This document shows, in pieces, positions 1 to 10,656 of a stretch of 64,000 bases of DNA. Source of the DNA: Malachius bipustulatus (taxonomy: Eukaryota > Arthropoda > Insecta > Coleoptera > Melyridae); assembly GCA_910589415.1 (NCBI GenBank), contig OU342635.1:4712001-4776000 (forward strand), given 5' to 3'. The notes below the pieces were generated by a model. The model ran no database searches and had not been told where the DNA came from. It saw only the letters and a program-made list of their open reading frames with translations. A program made the translations under genes and the position numbers. Every line of letters starts with the position of its first letter. The first letter of the stretch is position 1.

Positions 1-217
1 ATCCAAAATTGCTGCCGGAGAAGAAAATGAAGAGTTTGAGGGCCAGGATGTAACAGATCCTTATGAAACTGTTCGATGATGAGCTGGGTGAGGCGATGCC
101 TTTTCGGAAGCAAGACTGGGTGCTTCGCATTAAAGGACAAAGAGGAGTGAGTTAAACGGCCGCCCACCCTCTGATAACTCCCTCACTATCGATGAAGGGG
201 CTTAATTTTCGTAGGGG
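1..217 (-). pseudogene. BEL/Pao pol remnant: integrase N-terminal zinc-binding region, frameshifted, cut by window edge
   Basis: Downstream of the stop that ends the large minus-strand frame, translation of the same strand in shifted frames gives sequence typical of the start of a BEL/Pao integrase: a PFID-E-G-IR stretch, then KHPVLLPKRHRLTQLII, then an H-x-LLHPG-PQTLH-L block, which is the zinc-binding part ahead of the DDE core. A stop (TAG at 220-218) and a two-base length change near 160 break the frame, so this copy could not make an integrase by ordinary translation. The DDE core and the 3' LTR would lie left of the window. The family assignment is from recall of conserved BEL/Pao motifs. 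Confidence 0.8.
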
Positions 218-3200
218 CTATGAGGTTACCTTTCCTTTACGAAGAGATTCCATCTCGCAGTTAAAGATCTGACCCTGAACAGATTTTGCTAAAAACATCA
301 AAGCCTTATGCATTTCTCCTTGAGTTAGAACGCCTGTTTGTTTCTCATGAGGCTTCCTCGCGTTGTTGATGAAACGGAATGCATAAGAGATTATTGACTG
401 AATTTTCTTCAACGATGAAAATTTATTTAGCAATGACGCACTGAGAGTAGCGTCTATTGAAGCGAGCAAGACAGTTGTCTTTTGTTCGGCTTTAATTTGA
501 GTTTCTGTTTCTACCGAAGTGGGCAAGAGAGAGAAAAAGGGCCAAAGCTGGCGATCTAAATGAATATATTCGGGGCCTGTCCACCAGAGTTTATTGTTTA
601 AAAGGTCTTGAGGTAGGAGGCCTCTTGATGCGCAATCGGCAGGATGTGTAGGGGCCTGCGAAAACGAAGCGCAACCAGTAACCACGTCGTCAACATATAT
701 GTCCTCCTTGAGCACAGGAGCCGCGATGGGATAGAGAGACTGTTCATCATCAGCTAATTGATGGAGTGTTCGTATGGCTAGATACGGAGAGCAAGAAAAC
801 CCAAAGGGGACTGTGGTTAATTGAAAATCTTGGATTGGTTGACTTGGATCGGTTTGCCAAAGAATCCGTTGGAAGTCACGATGTTCAGGTGCCACGAGTA
901 TCTGCCGATACATCTGGCGAATGTCTGCTATCAACACTACTTGATGCAGGCGAAATTTCAAGATTATGACCATTAGGTCTTGTATGAGTTTGGGACCCAC
1001 AAGAAGCGTGTCATTGAGCGATTTTTTATTAAAAGACTTGGCCGAACCGTCGAAGACCACTCTGAGTTTGGTAGTAGCCTTATCGGGGCGTGTGACGCAG
1101 TGATGTGGTAGGTAATAACAGTGTTTAGAAGTGCTGCTATCGACCGGGATCATATGACCTTGTTGTTTATAATCCTCTAGGAATTCAACATAAGAAGATC
1201 GGAGTTCGGGATTGCGTGCCAAGCGCTTTTCCAAAAGATGAAAACGATGAAGAGCAATTTCCCTTGAACCGGGAAATTCGGGATTTGCTTCTTGAAAGGG
1301 CAAGGACACAGTATATCGTCCGGAGTCATCTCTCTTCACAGTGGAAGAATAGATTTTCTCACACAACTCGTCTTCTGGGGACACGGAACTGGCCTGAGGT
1401 GGCTCTTCCACTGCCCAAAATTGCCGTAGTGTGGAGTCTAAGGTTTGTTCGAATGAAACGAAGAGCGAGCTTATAGTGTTTGGAATTATTGGGGATGCAT
1501 TTCCCATAAAAATCCAACCGAAAATAGAATTGATTGCTGTGGCCTGTCCTTGGGTACCCGGAATTTGACCATTCAGCGTGATTTGAGGGAATAATTCCGC
1601 TCCAATGAGAATATCAATGTTTGAGGGAATATTGAAATGAGGATCAGCAAGAGTTAAATTTGTGAGATGTTGCCAATTTGCGATGTCAATTTTGCAAGGA
1701 GGCATAGCTGCACAAATTTTTGGTAACACAACCGCCTTGAGAGAGAGAGTGGATTGTGAGTTTCCACGAGGGCGAATTGTGCAATCGACTGTCCCTTCCG
1801 AGACAGTGGAGTTTAAGCCAAGACCTTGGATCGGCAATTTGGCGCGAGTGCGTTTCAAACCCAGACGTTGAACTCCCTTGGAAGTGATAAAATGAGCCTG
1901 GCTTCCGGAGTCTAGAAGGCAACGCATGGTTTGGAAGGTTCCATGACTGTCTTCGATTTCGATCAAAGCAGTTGCTAGGAGAACTGTTTGGCTTGAATTT
2001 ACGTTGCTATGCAAGGCAGACTGAAAAGAGGGCCCAGGAAGAGGTTCTGAAGAAGCCTTGGCTTCCTGAGTTTGTGGATTACCAGGAGCACTTTGAGAAT
2101 ATTGAGAGTCGAAATGCAGCAGACTGTGATGCCTAGTGGACTTACAGCTGCGACAAGAGCCTTTAGAGGAACAGGGATCATTTGGATGGAAACTAAGACA
2201 GTTTGCGCACCGATTGTGCTGTTTAATTAAATTAAACCGATCCCGTGGGTTTTTTTGGAGCAATGTGGGACAATTGTAGATTTTATGCTGTGCTGAGCAT
2301 AATCCACAACCGCTAGACACGGTAGCCGAGAACGAGTTTGTTGGGAATGGTTTACCGCGTTGAGGAAAGATTCTGTTCGAATTAGATTTGAACTGAGGCT
2401 TAGGAGATTGCGACCTTTTAGTTGTTTTAGACGAATCGTTGATAGATTCGAGAATTTGACACTGACTGTCAATGAAAGATTCCAAAGAAGAAAATTTGGG
2501 AATATCGGTGTTCTCGTTCCTGATTTCGCCTTCGAATGACTTACGAGTTTCTGGATCGAGTTTTCCGAAAAGCAACTGAAACCACATGAAGTCTTCAAGG
2601 TTATCTGAGAGTTGCAACGCCTTGAGAGCGCAACGATTTTCCCTAAATTTGTCGAGAAGAGTTCGCAAACCTTTTGCCGATTCAGAGTGGAGTTGAGATA
2701 AGGAGTAAATCTCCGTCCAGTAATGTGATGCTAACTTCCGCTTGTTCTCATAACGATCTGTCAACATTTTGTAAGCTATGGGATAATTTTCCACAGACAT
2801 GGTTAGAGATTTGATGATGTTCAACGGTTCTTTTTGTAATGAGCTTAAAAGATATTGAAACTTGTCAATTGCAGACAAGGAGTCATTGTTATGGATCGCA
2901 TTGTCGTAGCACTGAATGAATGGAACCCAATCAGAGAAATGACCATCGAAGGTTCTTAAAGGTATTTTTGGCAAACGAATATGTGGGCCAGAGGTAGAGA
3001 AACTGTTGTTTACAATGGGAGTACCAGCAAGAGCGCTGCCAGTATTAGGGAAAAGAGTATGATATATATCCTCAATGGTGAAATACATGGTATCAAAGTT
3101 TTTGCGCACTGCATCCTCTGCGTTAAGATCGACATCAACTTGAGCAGAGAGAAGCGATAACAAGCTACCCTGAATTTCAGAAAATTGCTCATAAATCACT

Positions 3201-3337
3201 TGAACCCGTTCATAACGTCGAGTAAACAGGGAACGAAACGATAATTGTTCTCTTGCTGTTTCTGCCAGGTGTAAAGTTTCTGTTAATTGATTAATTAAAC
3301 TGTCTCTTTTCGCTTTAGCTTCGCGTATTTTTGCCAT
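218..3337 (-). CDS. BEL/Pao retrotransposon gag-protease-RT polyprotein with internal deletion
   Basis: A 1039-residue open frame. The start ATG at 3337 is preceded by an in-frame TAA three codons upstream, so this start is well supported. Domains in order: a helical gag N-terminus; a DUF1759-like gag block (about residues 120-290, with TFDGHFSDWVPF and LLSSLQ); Cys/His zinc knuckles (about 343-405); an aspartic protease with LLDSGSQAHF (catalytic Asp about 476, bases 1903-1911); and a reverse transcriptase (about 740-885) with LRVVFDGSA, LIADIRQMYRQI and the YVDD box (bases 686-697). Within about ten residues after YVDD the sequence jumps to HPADCASRGL, which normally marks the end of RNase H. 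The thumb/connection and most of RNase H are therefore deleted, in frame. The protein is much shorter than a full Pao polyprotein. It acts, or acted, in virus-like-particle assembly and reverse transcription of the element, but RNase H loss and the downstream frameshift make this copy non-autonomous. Confidence 0.93.
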   Translation of the reverse strand: MAKIREAKAKRDSLINQLTETLHLAETAREQLSFRSLFTRRYERVQVIYEQFSEIQGSLLSLLSAQVDVDLNAEDAVRKNFDTMYFTIEDIYHTLFPNTGSALAGTPIVNNSFSTSGPHIRLPKIPLRTFDGHFSDWVPFIQCYDNAIHNNDSLSAIDKFQYLLSSLQKEPLNIIKSLTMSVENYPIAYKMLTDRYENKRKLASHYWTEIYSLSQLHSESAKGLRTLLDKFRENRCALKALQLSDNLEDFMWFQLLFGKLDPETRKSFEGEIRNENTDIPKFSSLESFIDSQCQILESINDSSKTTKRSQSPKPQFKSNSNRIFPQRGKPFPTNSFSATVSSGCGLCSAQHKIYNCPTLLQKNPRDRFNLIKQHNRCANCLSFHPNDPCSSKGSCRSCKSTRHHSLLHFDSQYSQSAPGNPQTQEAKASSEPLPGPSFQSALHSNVNSSQTVLLATALIEIEDSHGTFQTMRCLLDSGSQAHFITSKGVQRLGLKRTRAKLPIQGLGLNSTVSEGTVDCTIRPRGNSQSTLSLKAVVLPKICAAMPPCKIDIANWQHLTNLTLADPHFNIPSNIDILIGAELFPQITLNGQIPGTQGQATAINSIFGWIFMGNASPIIPNTISSLFVSFEQTLDSTLRQFWAVEEPPQASSVSPEDELCEKIYSSTVKRDDSGRYTVSLPFQEANPEFPGSREIALHRFHLLEKRLARNPELRSSYVEFLEDYKQQGHMIPVDSSTSKHCYYLPHHCVTRPDKATTKLRVVFDGSAKSFNKKSLNDTLLVGPKLIQDLMVIILKFRLHQVVLIADIRQMYRQILVAPEHRDFQRILWQTDPSQPIQDFQLTTVPFGFSCSPYLAIRTLHQLADDEQSLYPIAAPVLKEDIYVDDVVTGCASFSQAPTHPADCASRGLLPQDLLNNKLWWTGPEYIHLDRQLWPFFSLLPTSVETETQIKAEQKTTVLLASIDATLSASLLNKFSSLKKIQSIISYAFRFINNARKPHEKQTGVLTQGEMHKALMFLAKSVQGQIFNCEMESLRKGKVTS

Positions 3338-4300
3338 CTTAATTTAGATGAGGCAATGAGAATGAGTAATATAGATATATGTAGTAATTATAACAAACGA
3401 ACCTGCTAAACCACAAATATCGAGCAGACAAGTAGGAATTTTATTACCCTTAGAGAAAATTTTGATGAGTAAGAATTTATTAAATTAATTAATAAACAAA
3501 AGGAACGTCGTAGAAGGAGAGAGTAATAATAATTATCCGAGCATAAAGAGGAATTTATTAAAATTATAAAATCCGTAAATATGTCTCTGAGTGAGCACGT
3601 GGTGCGAGAATGTTATACCCACCCTTAAACCGGTAGGCCCTAGGTATAATAATAAGATGGGCGAGCGAGAAAGTAGCCTGAACAACGCACGTGTTGGCTG
3701 ATGAGATCTGTTTCTGCCGATATTATGGCACCTACCTACGCCAACAACAAAGGAAATACGAATACCTAAATACGTAGGTATAAACAGGAATGTAGGGACC
3801 TACCTACTAACGAGCTTTAAATTATGTAGTTACTACTTATTCGATTTAGAATTTGCTGCGAGGGAGACAATAGATTTTGAAGAACGGAAGTTCTTATTTG
3901 CAAAAAAAAGCAAATTTTAAATGTTTAAGTATAACTAATTGAAAAAACTTGAATCGTTTTTTCGAGTTCCGGATACGACACACTTGAAACGACGTGATGT
4001 AACCTCGAGTATTATGAGTAGGATTGAAATAAATTTGAGATTTTAATTACCGATATTTAAATTAAACAATTAAGCTAGGTGCATACAACAAAACCAGATC
4101 TTCGATGTTTCAAACCGATATCCGGCTCGAAGGACCATCTAATGAACCGTTTCTTTGTTCTTTAGAATTGAAAATACCAAGCAAAGGCAATAAAGAAAAT
4201 GCAAATTACCTGGTGAGTGTATAGGTGCGGGTGGCTTGAAGTCGTCCTTCTGGTGTTCTTGCACTGGATTGCTTGAGTTCACTTGCTTTAATTATCGGTG
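3338..4300 (-). other. Probable 5' leader and 5' LTR of the BEL/Pao element, not delimited
   Basis: This non-coding stretch directly precedes the polyprotein start. On the minus strand it holds AATAAA-like signals (around 3440-3480 and 3550). A TGG-starting sequence at about 3400-3415 could be a primer-binding site, but I could not match it to a tRNA. LTR ends cannot be fixed without the 3' LTR. Confidence 0.45.
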
Positions 4301-4380
4301 AAGAGAGCGGTTAATTTTCGTTATTTTTGAAATGTTCGCGAAGCACGAGAGAGAGTTTTCTTTCGTTGAGACACGACACG

Positions 4381-4520
4381 AGCGAGAGTTGAAGAAAGAA
4401 GAGCGTCTTGAGTAGAGTGCTGTGGTAGAGTAGACCGACCTTTCGTCGCGAGAGTTGAAAAGGAAGAGCGTTGAGTAGAGATGCCCGACCTTTCGTGGCG
4501 AGAGTTGGAAAGGAAGAGAG
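4381..4520. repeat. Short imperfect tandem repeat, ~50-65-bp unit, purine-rich
   Basis: A unit containing CGACCTTTCGT, GCGAGAGTTG and AGGAAGAG recurs with CGACC at 4436 and 4486 (50 bp apart), with a more diverged copy just before at about 4381-4417. It may belong to the upstream region of the BEL/Pao element. Confidence 0.6.
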
Positions 4521-4554
4521 TTCATAATCTCTTCTCCGTTGTCCAGGGGGATGC

Positions 4555-4573
4555 GAGAGAGAGAGAGAGAGAG
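4555..4573. repeat. (GA)n microsatellite
   Basis: About nine consecutive GA dinucleotides inside a purine-rich stretch. Confidence 0.9.
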
Positions 4574-4679
4574 GATAAGGGGAAAAGGATAGGATGGTAT
4601 TGCCTTATTACTACCCTTGCTTTTATTTTGAATAAAGACGAGGTTAGTTGTATGCAACCAACTTTACATAAAAATTAGT

Positions 4680-7255
4680 AAATTTAATAGTAAAATAGTA
4701 AAATAAGTAAATTTGGAACAGTAATATTATCGTCATTGCAGATTCCTGTTTTGGTAGCAATAACCGAGTTTTGCAGTGCAAATATATTTTTCAAATCCCG
4801 CGTTTTTATTGGTTGAACGAAAGTCATATCTGCAATGTAAAACCTTAATAGCGGGTGAATGCGAAGATGCGTGGAGACGATTCTACATTTCAAGGATTCA
4901 TTTAATCGTGAAGTAGAGAGCGTCCTAGACGTGAAGTACCCTCCCTTCCTCAAAAACCAGTAACCAATCTGGGTAAGAAAAAATTTCTTATAAATAATTC
5001 CAAGGTCCTAATTCCATTTTTATTATTGTTATAGTTTTTTGGGCTCCCTCAATAATTCTTCAATTTATCTTTGAATCATCGAGTTGAGTTGAGACCCTCT
5101 GGGCCTTCTTATTGAAAATAATAAAAAAAGTTTAAAATAAAAACGAAGAGATATGATTTTTTTCAATTTTTTATTTTTTTTTGTAGTAGAGTTCACAGCT
5201 TGTTATAATTTTAGATACAACTGTCTGAGAAATGTCTCATGTTGTAATAATATTGATTGATTTTTTTTTGTATTTAACTGCAATTATTTGCAATTATTCT
5301 AATTATTTGTCACACTTTTTTCTGTGTTTTTCATGACTGATTTTCAGTGATACCATGTCGATTAAGCTAATAATTACCTATTTAGTACTTGCCGAGACGA
5401 CTTGGCGTAAGATCAACAACAGTATTTATAGAGAGAACATTTTCCTACTTGCAAAAGAAGGTAAAATTGAGGCAGTCCTTGATAGCCTATGAACCATGAT
5501 GGTAGTTACGCTTCGCTAACCTCTTCAGGAGGCCTCTCTAGAGTACGTCAATCTTTATGCATTCTTTTCTTTATGATTGACGTATTAAAAAATCAGTTCT
5601 ATACTCTCTGTTTCTAAGCACACAGTAATAATAATTGGCAATTATTGAGTTTGCAATTTCGAATTTGTTTTAGTAAAAAATATCCATTTCATTATTATGA
5701 GGTCAATATCTTTAATGTAATGAAACTGAAATTTTGATGGCACTCATGCACTCACTGGTTTAGTCTATAAAACATAATGTTCTTGTATTGTTGGTTGGTT
5801 GGTAGCAGCATTTTGCTTATTGTAGCCAAAATCTTTAAAATAAACATACCCAGGTAGGTATAAAATAATAATTTTAACATGACATGGATTCACCTTCACG
5901 TGTTTATTCAGCGTTACCAATATAACACTTTTTTTAGTTAATAATTTCTCAGCTAGAGTGTTCACAGAAATGATTATAGCAAGAACAAAACAAGAAGAAT
6001 CTTTTGACACGTCTTTATTTTTAATCAGGAAAAATTTGCGCAATACCTTGCTGTTAAGTAGGTAGGTACTGGAAAAATCTTCAGCCCGCAGAGTTCAATT
6101 TTTGATCTGAAAGACTTGGCACAAGCTACGGGTACCTACATCGTTGTTTATTAAAGTCAACAGAACATAAAATGACGCTCCACTTGTTGTTACCCGTTAT
6201 TTAATGAGTAAAAGATGGCGTAAAAATATCTAATAAATTATATGATTTTAGCTTTAACAATAAGTAATTATTATTATCACAAATACTAATTAAATTCTGC
6301 AATGTAATAATTTTAAATTAATAGCAACAGGCTATTCACCTATTGACAAAAAAAGTTTCGAGAAGCTTTTCAATTCATTTTTTTTTTGATTCAACCCGAA
6401 AAGTTGAAAAAATATCTTGTTGGACCAATTTGAGAGACTTATAAAGTCTTTCACATGATTCTTTTAAAGTAATTTTTCTTCAATTTACCCTACAACAATG
6501 TATGAAAAAAAATGGTTTATAGAAAAAAATGTGCTGAACTCTCCCAATTAAAGGAACTAAACGGTTCAATAGTTCTAAATTTATGTTGAGTATTTTGTTC
6601 CGTTATTGCAAAAGGAAAGAAGATTGATTCCGGCTGAAATTGCCACAGCTTTTGAACCAATGGAAACAAGTAGAGATGACCTCAATGTAATTAAAAAGCC
6701 ATTAATTATTAAATATAACTAATCTCTTGCTACTTAAATCAGCAGACGTGTATTATACGGCAGTCTATAAATTTTGTAAATTAACCAAAATCCAGTTTTC
6801 TCCAATTTTTTTTTAAATCAATTTTTCCATTATGTTTTTTTTTTGTTTGTTTATTGTTTTTTTTTTGCCTCTGCCTTTAGTGTTAATTTCTCTTTGATTT
6901 ACATTATTATGGATAGTAATTATGGGCGAGGTGAAGGAGGGAGAAAAAGATTAGGTATTAAGATTCCTGTGTGCACTAACCGCTCCTTGACACTAGACGC
7001 GTTGTGGTCATTGTCGACCTCCCAATACCTATGAGGCTCATAAAAGAAATGAAACGATAAAGAAAAAAAGATAAAAAATGAAGAGAAAGGAGTAAATTCA
7101 AAAAATACCAAAATTTACAAAATAATTAGGTACATGTTATCCTTTAGCAATTGATATTCTTGGCGCTTGGAGAGATAAACCAAAAAAGAACGATCTGCAG
7201 GGCATGATGATGCGATGTTGACATCACTGTGAAGTATTTGCTTTGTAAGATATAT
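4680..7255. other. AT-rich stretch, no gene seen
   Basis: Frames here are short, low-complexity and without recognisable motifs on either strand. Some TACCTACC-type motifs and A/T runs occur. No splice-supported exon, tRNA or terminal-repeat element was recognised. Confidence 0.6.
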
Positions 7256-7402
7256 GCCCGTATTCACAAACGATAATTTCCTAAATAATTACGTAATTAT
7301 TTAAATGAGTGAGATGGAGATATGCAGTTTTTTTGCAATAGAATGAGATGGGGATAATTGATTACGTAATTATTTAGGAAATTATCGTTTGTGAATACGG
7401 GC
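7256..7402. mobile_element. Small MITE, 147 bp, 42-bp perfect terminal inverted repeats
   Basis: The sequence starts with GCCCGTATTCACAAACG and ends with its reverse complement. The 42-base terminal repeats match perfectly, ending in a TAATTACGTAAT palindrome. The ~60-bp interior (GAGATGGAGATATGCAG and GAGATGGGGATA) is non-coding. I see no clear target duplication. The structure is that of a non-autonomous DNA transposon. Confidence 0.88.
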
Positions 7403-8351
7403 GTAAGTCTAAGGAAAACCCCATGAAAAACCTAGACACCCCATCCTGTTTAGATTGCTTTGAAGTAATCCAATCACTTTACAGCATCCGGACTGAGGTT
7501 ATCTGGCTGTTAATGTAGATTTTGTTTACAAGAGCTTTAAATTCTGTAACCAGTCTATTGTTTCATAAAATAGGCGAGAGGATCTTTTCTGTGAATAGAA
7601 AAGAAAAAAAAAAGTGTGAAAGCCAGATGTTAAATATCTATTAGCTATTTATATTAGACAGCAAGCTTCTGTGAGAGAAACATATGGAAAAAGAGGTCTA
7701 AGCGGGTAAGACCTGAGGTTGTAACCTAGGAATCTTGGAATGTGGAATGTCTTTAAACTGATCAATTGAAAAATTATTCTGGGCCCAGTACCTATCTGTT
7801 GAAATTATCATGTCATCACGAACTACCATCACCATCAGGTGTGAAATGTCTAATTCTGTGTTTTTATTTTTAGTTGTATGCACTATGTACGTAGTTGTGT
7901 CGGGCTTTCCAGCAGGCATTAAAATACTTGAAAAGTATTCATTTACGCTGTTAATTCTAATTTATATGAATTAACATAACTCTTCAATCGAATTTGATTA
8001 ATAAATGTGTATGTAATTCTAATTCTATTTACAAAATAAATCAGTTATAATTTAATTGGGACAGACTGAATGAGAGCAACGATTTAAATTAAAATTGACG
8101 TTGAAGCGATTGAAACATTAATCAATGAATTATTCATTACATTGATTATATCCTACTCTAATTTGGGGAATGCTAAATCAAATAAAATTAACCTAAAACG
8201 AGATAAACATTTAATTAATTGAAGAGAATTGATTTTTTCAAATACTTTCAAAAATTGAAGGAAGTATTTACTGTTGTAGAGTATACCCAATCTGCTTACA
8301 TACATATATACTTAAAACCAGGCCAGATCATGTGAGACAATTTTTATATGC
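7403..8351. other. No gene seen
   Basis: AT-rich DNA without motif-bearing frames. The 73-codon frame near 7700-7919 has no family features and is probably chance. Confidence 0.55.
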
Positions 8352-8491
8352 TTTGAATCTTGGATCTAGAAATTATTCAGTCAGCTATCTCCATCTCATT
8401 CTAAGACGTATGAACTGTATATCTCCATCCCATTTATTTAATTATTTTCTAACTATTACAGGGCCAAAACGCTTTGTGAATACAGGCCCAC
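8352..8491. mobile_element. Diverged second copy of the 7256-7402 MITE family
   Basis: The interior matches the first copy in reverse orientation: ATCTCCATCTCATTCTA, then ~15 bases, then ATATCTCCATCCCATTTATTTAATTA. It ends in TTTGTGAATACAGGCC, against TTTGTGAATACGGGC in the first copy. The left inverted repeat is lost or unrecognisable. Confidence 0.75.
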
Positions 8492-8820
8492 TACGAGTTC
8501 ATGTTTATTCCCGACCGTCTTAGTCTTCTCCCTTCTGCAGTTGTGTAATATAGCTGTAATTATTGAATTAAAGGCCAGATGAACTGATGCTGACAATCGT
8601 GTCCATCCCGGTCCAGAACCGTGGCTGTCTAAAGTTCAGCTAGTCTAATACCTAAACCTAACACCTAGCCTTTTGGAAGCCAAAATGTTGTATTGAGCTT
8701 TTGATTTTGATATGCTAATTTGTGTGTAATTTTACTTTACTCCATTCTTGCTTTATTGTCCTGTAAGTTGAAAGTCATTCGTTTTTTCAGAAAACCCAAA
8801 TAAGTTCTTTATTAAATATT
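8492..8820. other. No gene seen
   Basis: Short non-coding interval between the MITE copy and the non-LTR element remnant. Confidence 0.5.
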
Positions 8821-9710
8821 GTTGACACAATTCCATACTAGTTTCATACTAGACAGTTCCATACTAGTTTGGAGTTGCAACGAATGGAGCAAAGGGCTTT
8901 CAGGGCCGCTTTTTCATCCAGCATCTCCGCGCTGAGTACATACAATGGCATAAATTTCCGCCTGAAATATTGTTGCGTACTGACCCAGGCTTGCGCAGAA
9001 TTCTCTTCTTGACCCAGCGTCGTACGCTCCGGATCCCAGCTCCCGTTGGGGTCTTTAAACCGTCGGTGAACCACGTGAGGTCTGCTTTGTGGAGGTCGTT
9101 TGAGTCGTCCTCCCATTCGTCTCTGCTTGGAAAGAGGACGTTGTATGCAGTGTGATAGTTTGTTGTGTATGGCATCATGTCTGAGGTCATAACCAGAAGA
9201 CTGTGACTTAGAGTGTCGTCCAGTAGCCTGGTCCTCTCCATGACACAAGCCATTTGTGTGTTTCGTACCACCTGTAACAGTCTGTACGTTGTCCATCTGA
9301 CCTCTATTTCCATAGCCGCCGACGTTGTTTGTGCTCATTGCTCCACTGATCGCCAGGCATGCTTGTCTTTGCAGATTTGACAGCTTCATTTTGGCCAAGG
9401 CTTGTAGGCTTTGGACCATCAAGCTACACAGCGATATGGGATCATTGGTCTAATGATCGTTACATAGGTATATCCAGTGTATTTGCTTGGGGCCAGTGCC
9501 CCAAGTTCTTCCACAGATCTTTTTGCAACTCCAAAGGGAGAGCTTTGCTCTGTGGATAATCTTTTCCAGATGGGAGTTCCATAGTAGCTTCCTATCAAGT
9601 GTGATACCTAGATATTTAGCCTCCTCCGCAAATGGTATAACTACTCCTTGAAGAGTAGGTGGTATAAGGTCTTCTAGCCTTTTTCGTCTAGTGAATGATA
9701 ACTATAACAG
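8821..9710 (-). pseudogene. Non-LTR retrotransposon ORF2 fragment (end of RT plus RNase H), Jockey/R1-like, frameshifted
   Basis: Read on the minus strand from about 9700: TRRKRLEDLIPPTLQGV, then EEAKYLGITLDRKLLWN (a signature of the C-terminal RT region), then AKMKLSNLQRQACLAISGAM, then after frame changes an RNase H start, LTWFTDGLKTPTGAGI (first catalytic Asp at about 9059-9070). The order matches ORF2 of arthropod Jockey/R1-type LINEs. At least two frameshifts (overlapping frames 8844-9422 and 8900-9313) and loss of the catalytic RT core show it is dead. The clade assignment is approximate. Confidence 0.85.
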
Positions 9711-9743
9711 TCTTGTTTATGTATTTTTTGTAAGCCATAGAAT
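9711..9743 (+). repeat. 33-bp direct repeat, left copy
   Basis: Matches 10624-10656 with two mismatches. It lies at the 5' (minus-strand) limit of the LINE fragment. Confidence 0.85.
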
Positions 9744-9982
9744 TTCGGTATTACAGATTTATAGGTAGTGAGTATTTCTTGCTTGTAGAGAAGAAGTGGG
9801 GTCTCTAGATATTTTTTTATACAGGCTGTCCCATTTTAATTTCCCACCCCGGATGACTTTTGTCAGTGACCTTGAATCAAAAATTGTTTGGTACAAAAGT
9901 TGTACAACTTGGAGGGGGACATTCGATGGCACTAATACTTTTGACCTTGGGTACAAGCTTCAAGGTCATTCAAGGTCAACTT

Positions 9983-10557
9983 TGTTTTTTTAATGGAACT
10001 TCCTATTTTTGACATCGGCAATCGATTGCGCGTGAAAAAATATGAGACTTTTGTCTGAACTTTTTTTCTGAAAACGCAAATTTAATCGACTTATGCAGCT
10101 GCCAAAATTAAAAATTTCTAAGCTTTGTGAATTTTTAGCTCAAGAATGGTAGCTTTCTAAGAAAATCCGCAAGAGACAAAAAGTGCTTGGATTTGCGCAA
10201 GGAACCGTCACGAATTTTCTTGAACACAGGCGCTGAGAACAGAGTTTTCGTTAATTTTGAGCTATTTGTACCGAATGAAAAATTAAACTTTTCTTGATGG
10301 AAAATTGTTAATTTTGAGCTGCTTGTACCAAAGGAATAATTAAAATTTTCTTGATGAAAATTCTAACTTGTGGTTCTCTTCTAAACCTCACCATTCTCGA
10401 GTTGAAAATTCAAAAATTTTAAAATTTTCAATTTTGAATGCTAAATTAATTGAGAAAATTTGCGTTTTCAGAAAAAAAGTTTCAGACAAAAGTCTCATAT
10501 CTTTTCACGCGCAATCGATTGCCGATGTCAAAAATAGGAAGTTCCATTTAAAAAAAC
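9983..10557. mobile_element. Foldback element with ~95-bp inverted arms
   Basis: The left arm (about 9983-10085) reads through GGAACTTCCTATTTTTGACATCGGCAATCGATTGCGCGTGAA and on to GAAAACGCAAATTT. The right arm (about 10455-10557) is its reverse complement with few mismatches. Non-coding interior. The unit sits within a larger interval bracketed by the 33-bp direct repeats. Confidence 0.85.
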
Positions 10558-10623
10558 AATTTCCATTTACTAATCGTAGAAGTTTTGGAATTAATTGTTG
10601 AGACGATAGGACATAATGGAATG

Positions 10624-10656
10624 TCTTGTTTACGTATTTTTAGTAAGCCATAGAAT
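10624..10656 (+). repeat. 33-bp direct repeat, right copy
   Basis: Same sequence as 9711-9743 with two substitutions. Together they bracket about 880 bp containing the foldback. Confidence 0.85.

Larger units (their letters stand above)
1..4300 (-). mobile_element. BEL/Pao LTR retrotransposon, minus orientation, left part outside window
   Basis: The polyprotein order gag-zinc knuckle-protease-RT-integrase on the minus strand is diagnostic of BEL/Pao. The 3' part and 3' LTR lie off the left edge. The right-hand limit is approximate because no second LTR is present for comparison. Confidence 0.8.

Noticed and set aside
3395..3420. Primer-binding site of the BEL/Pao element
   Set aside because: A TGG-starting sequence is present on the minus strand but does not match a tRNA 3' end I can name, and the LTR end is undefined.
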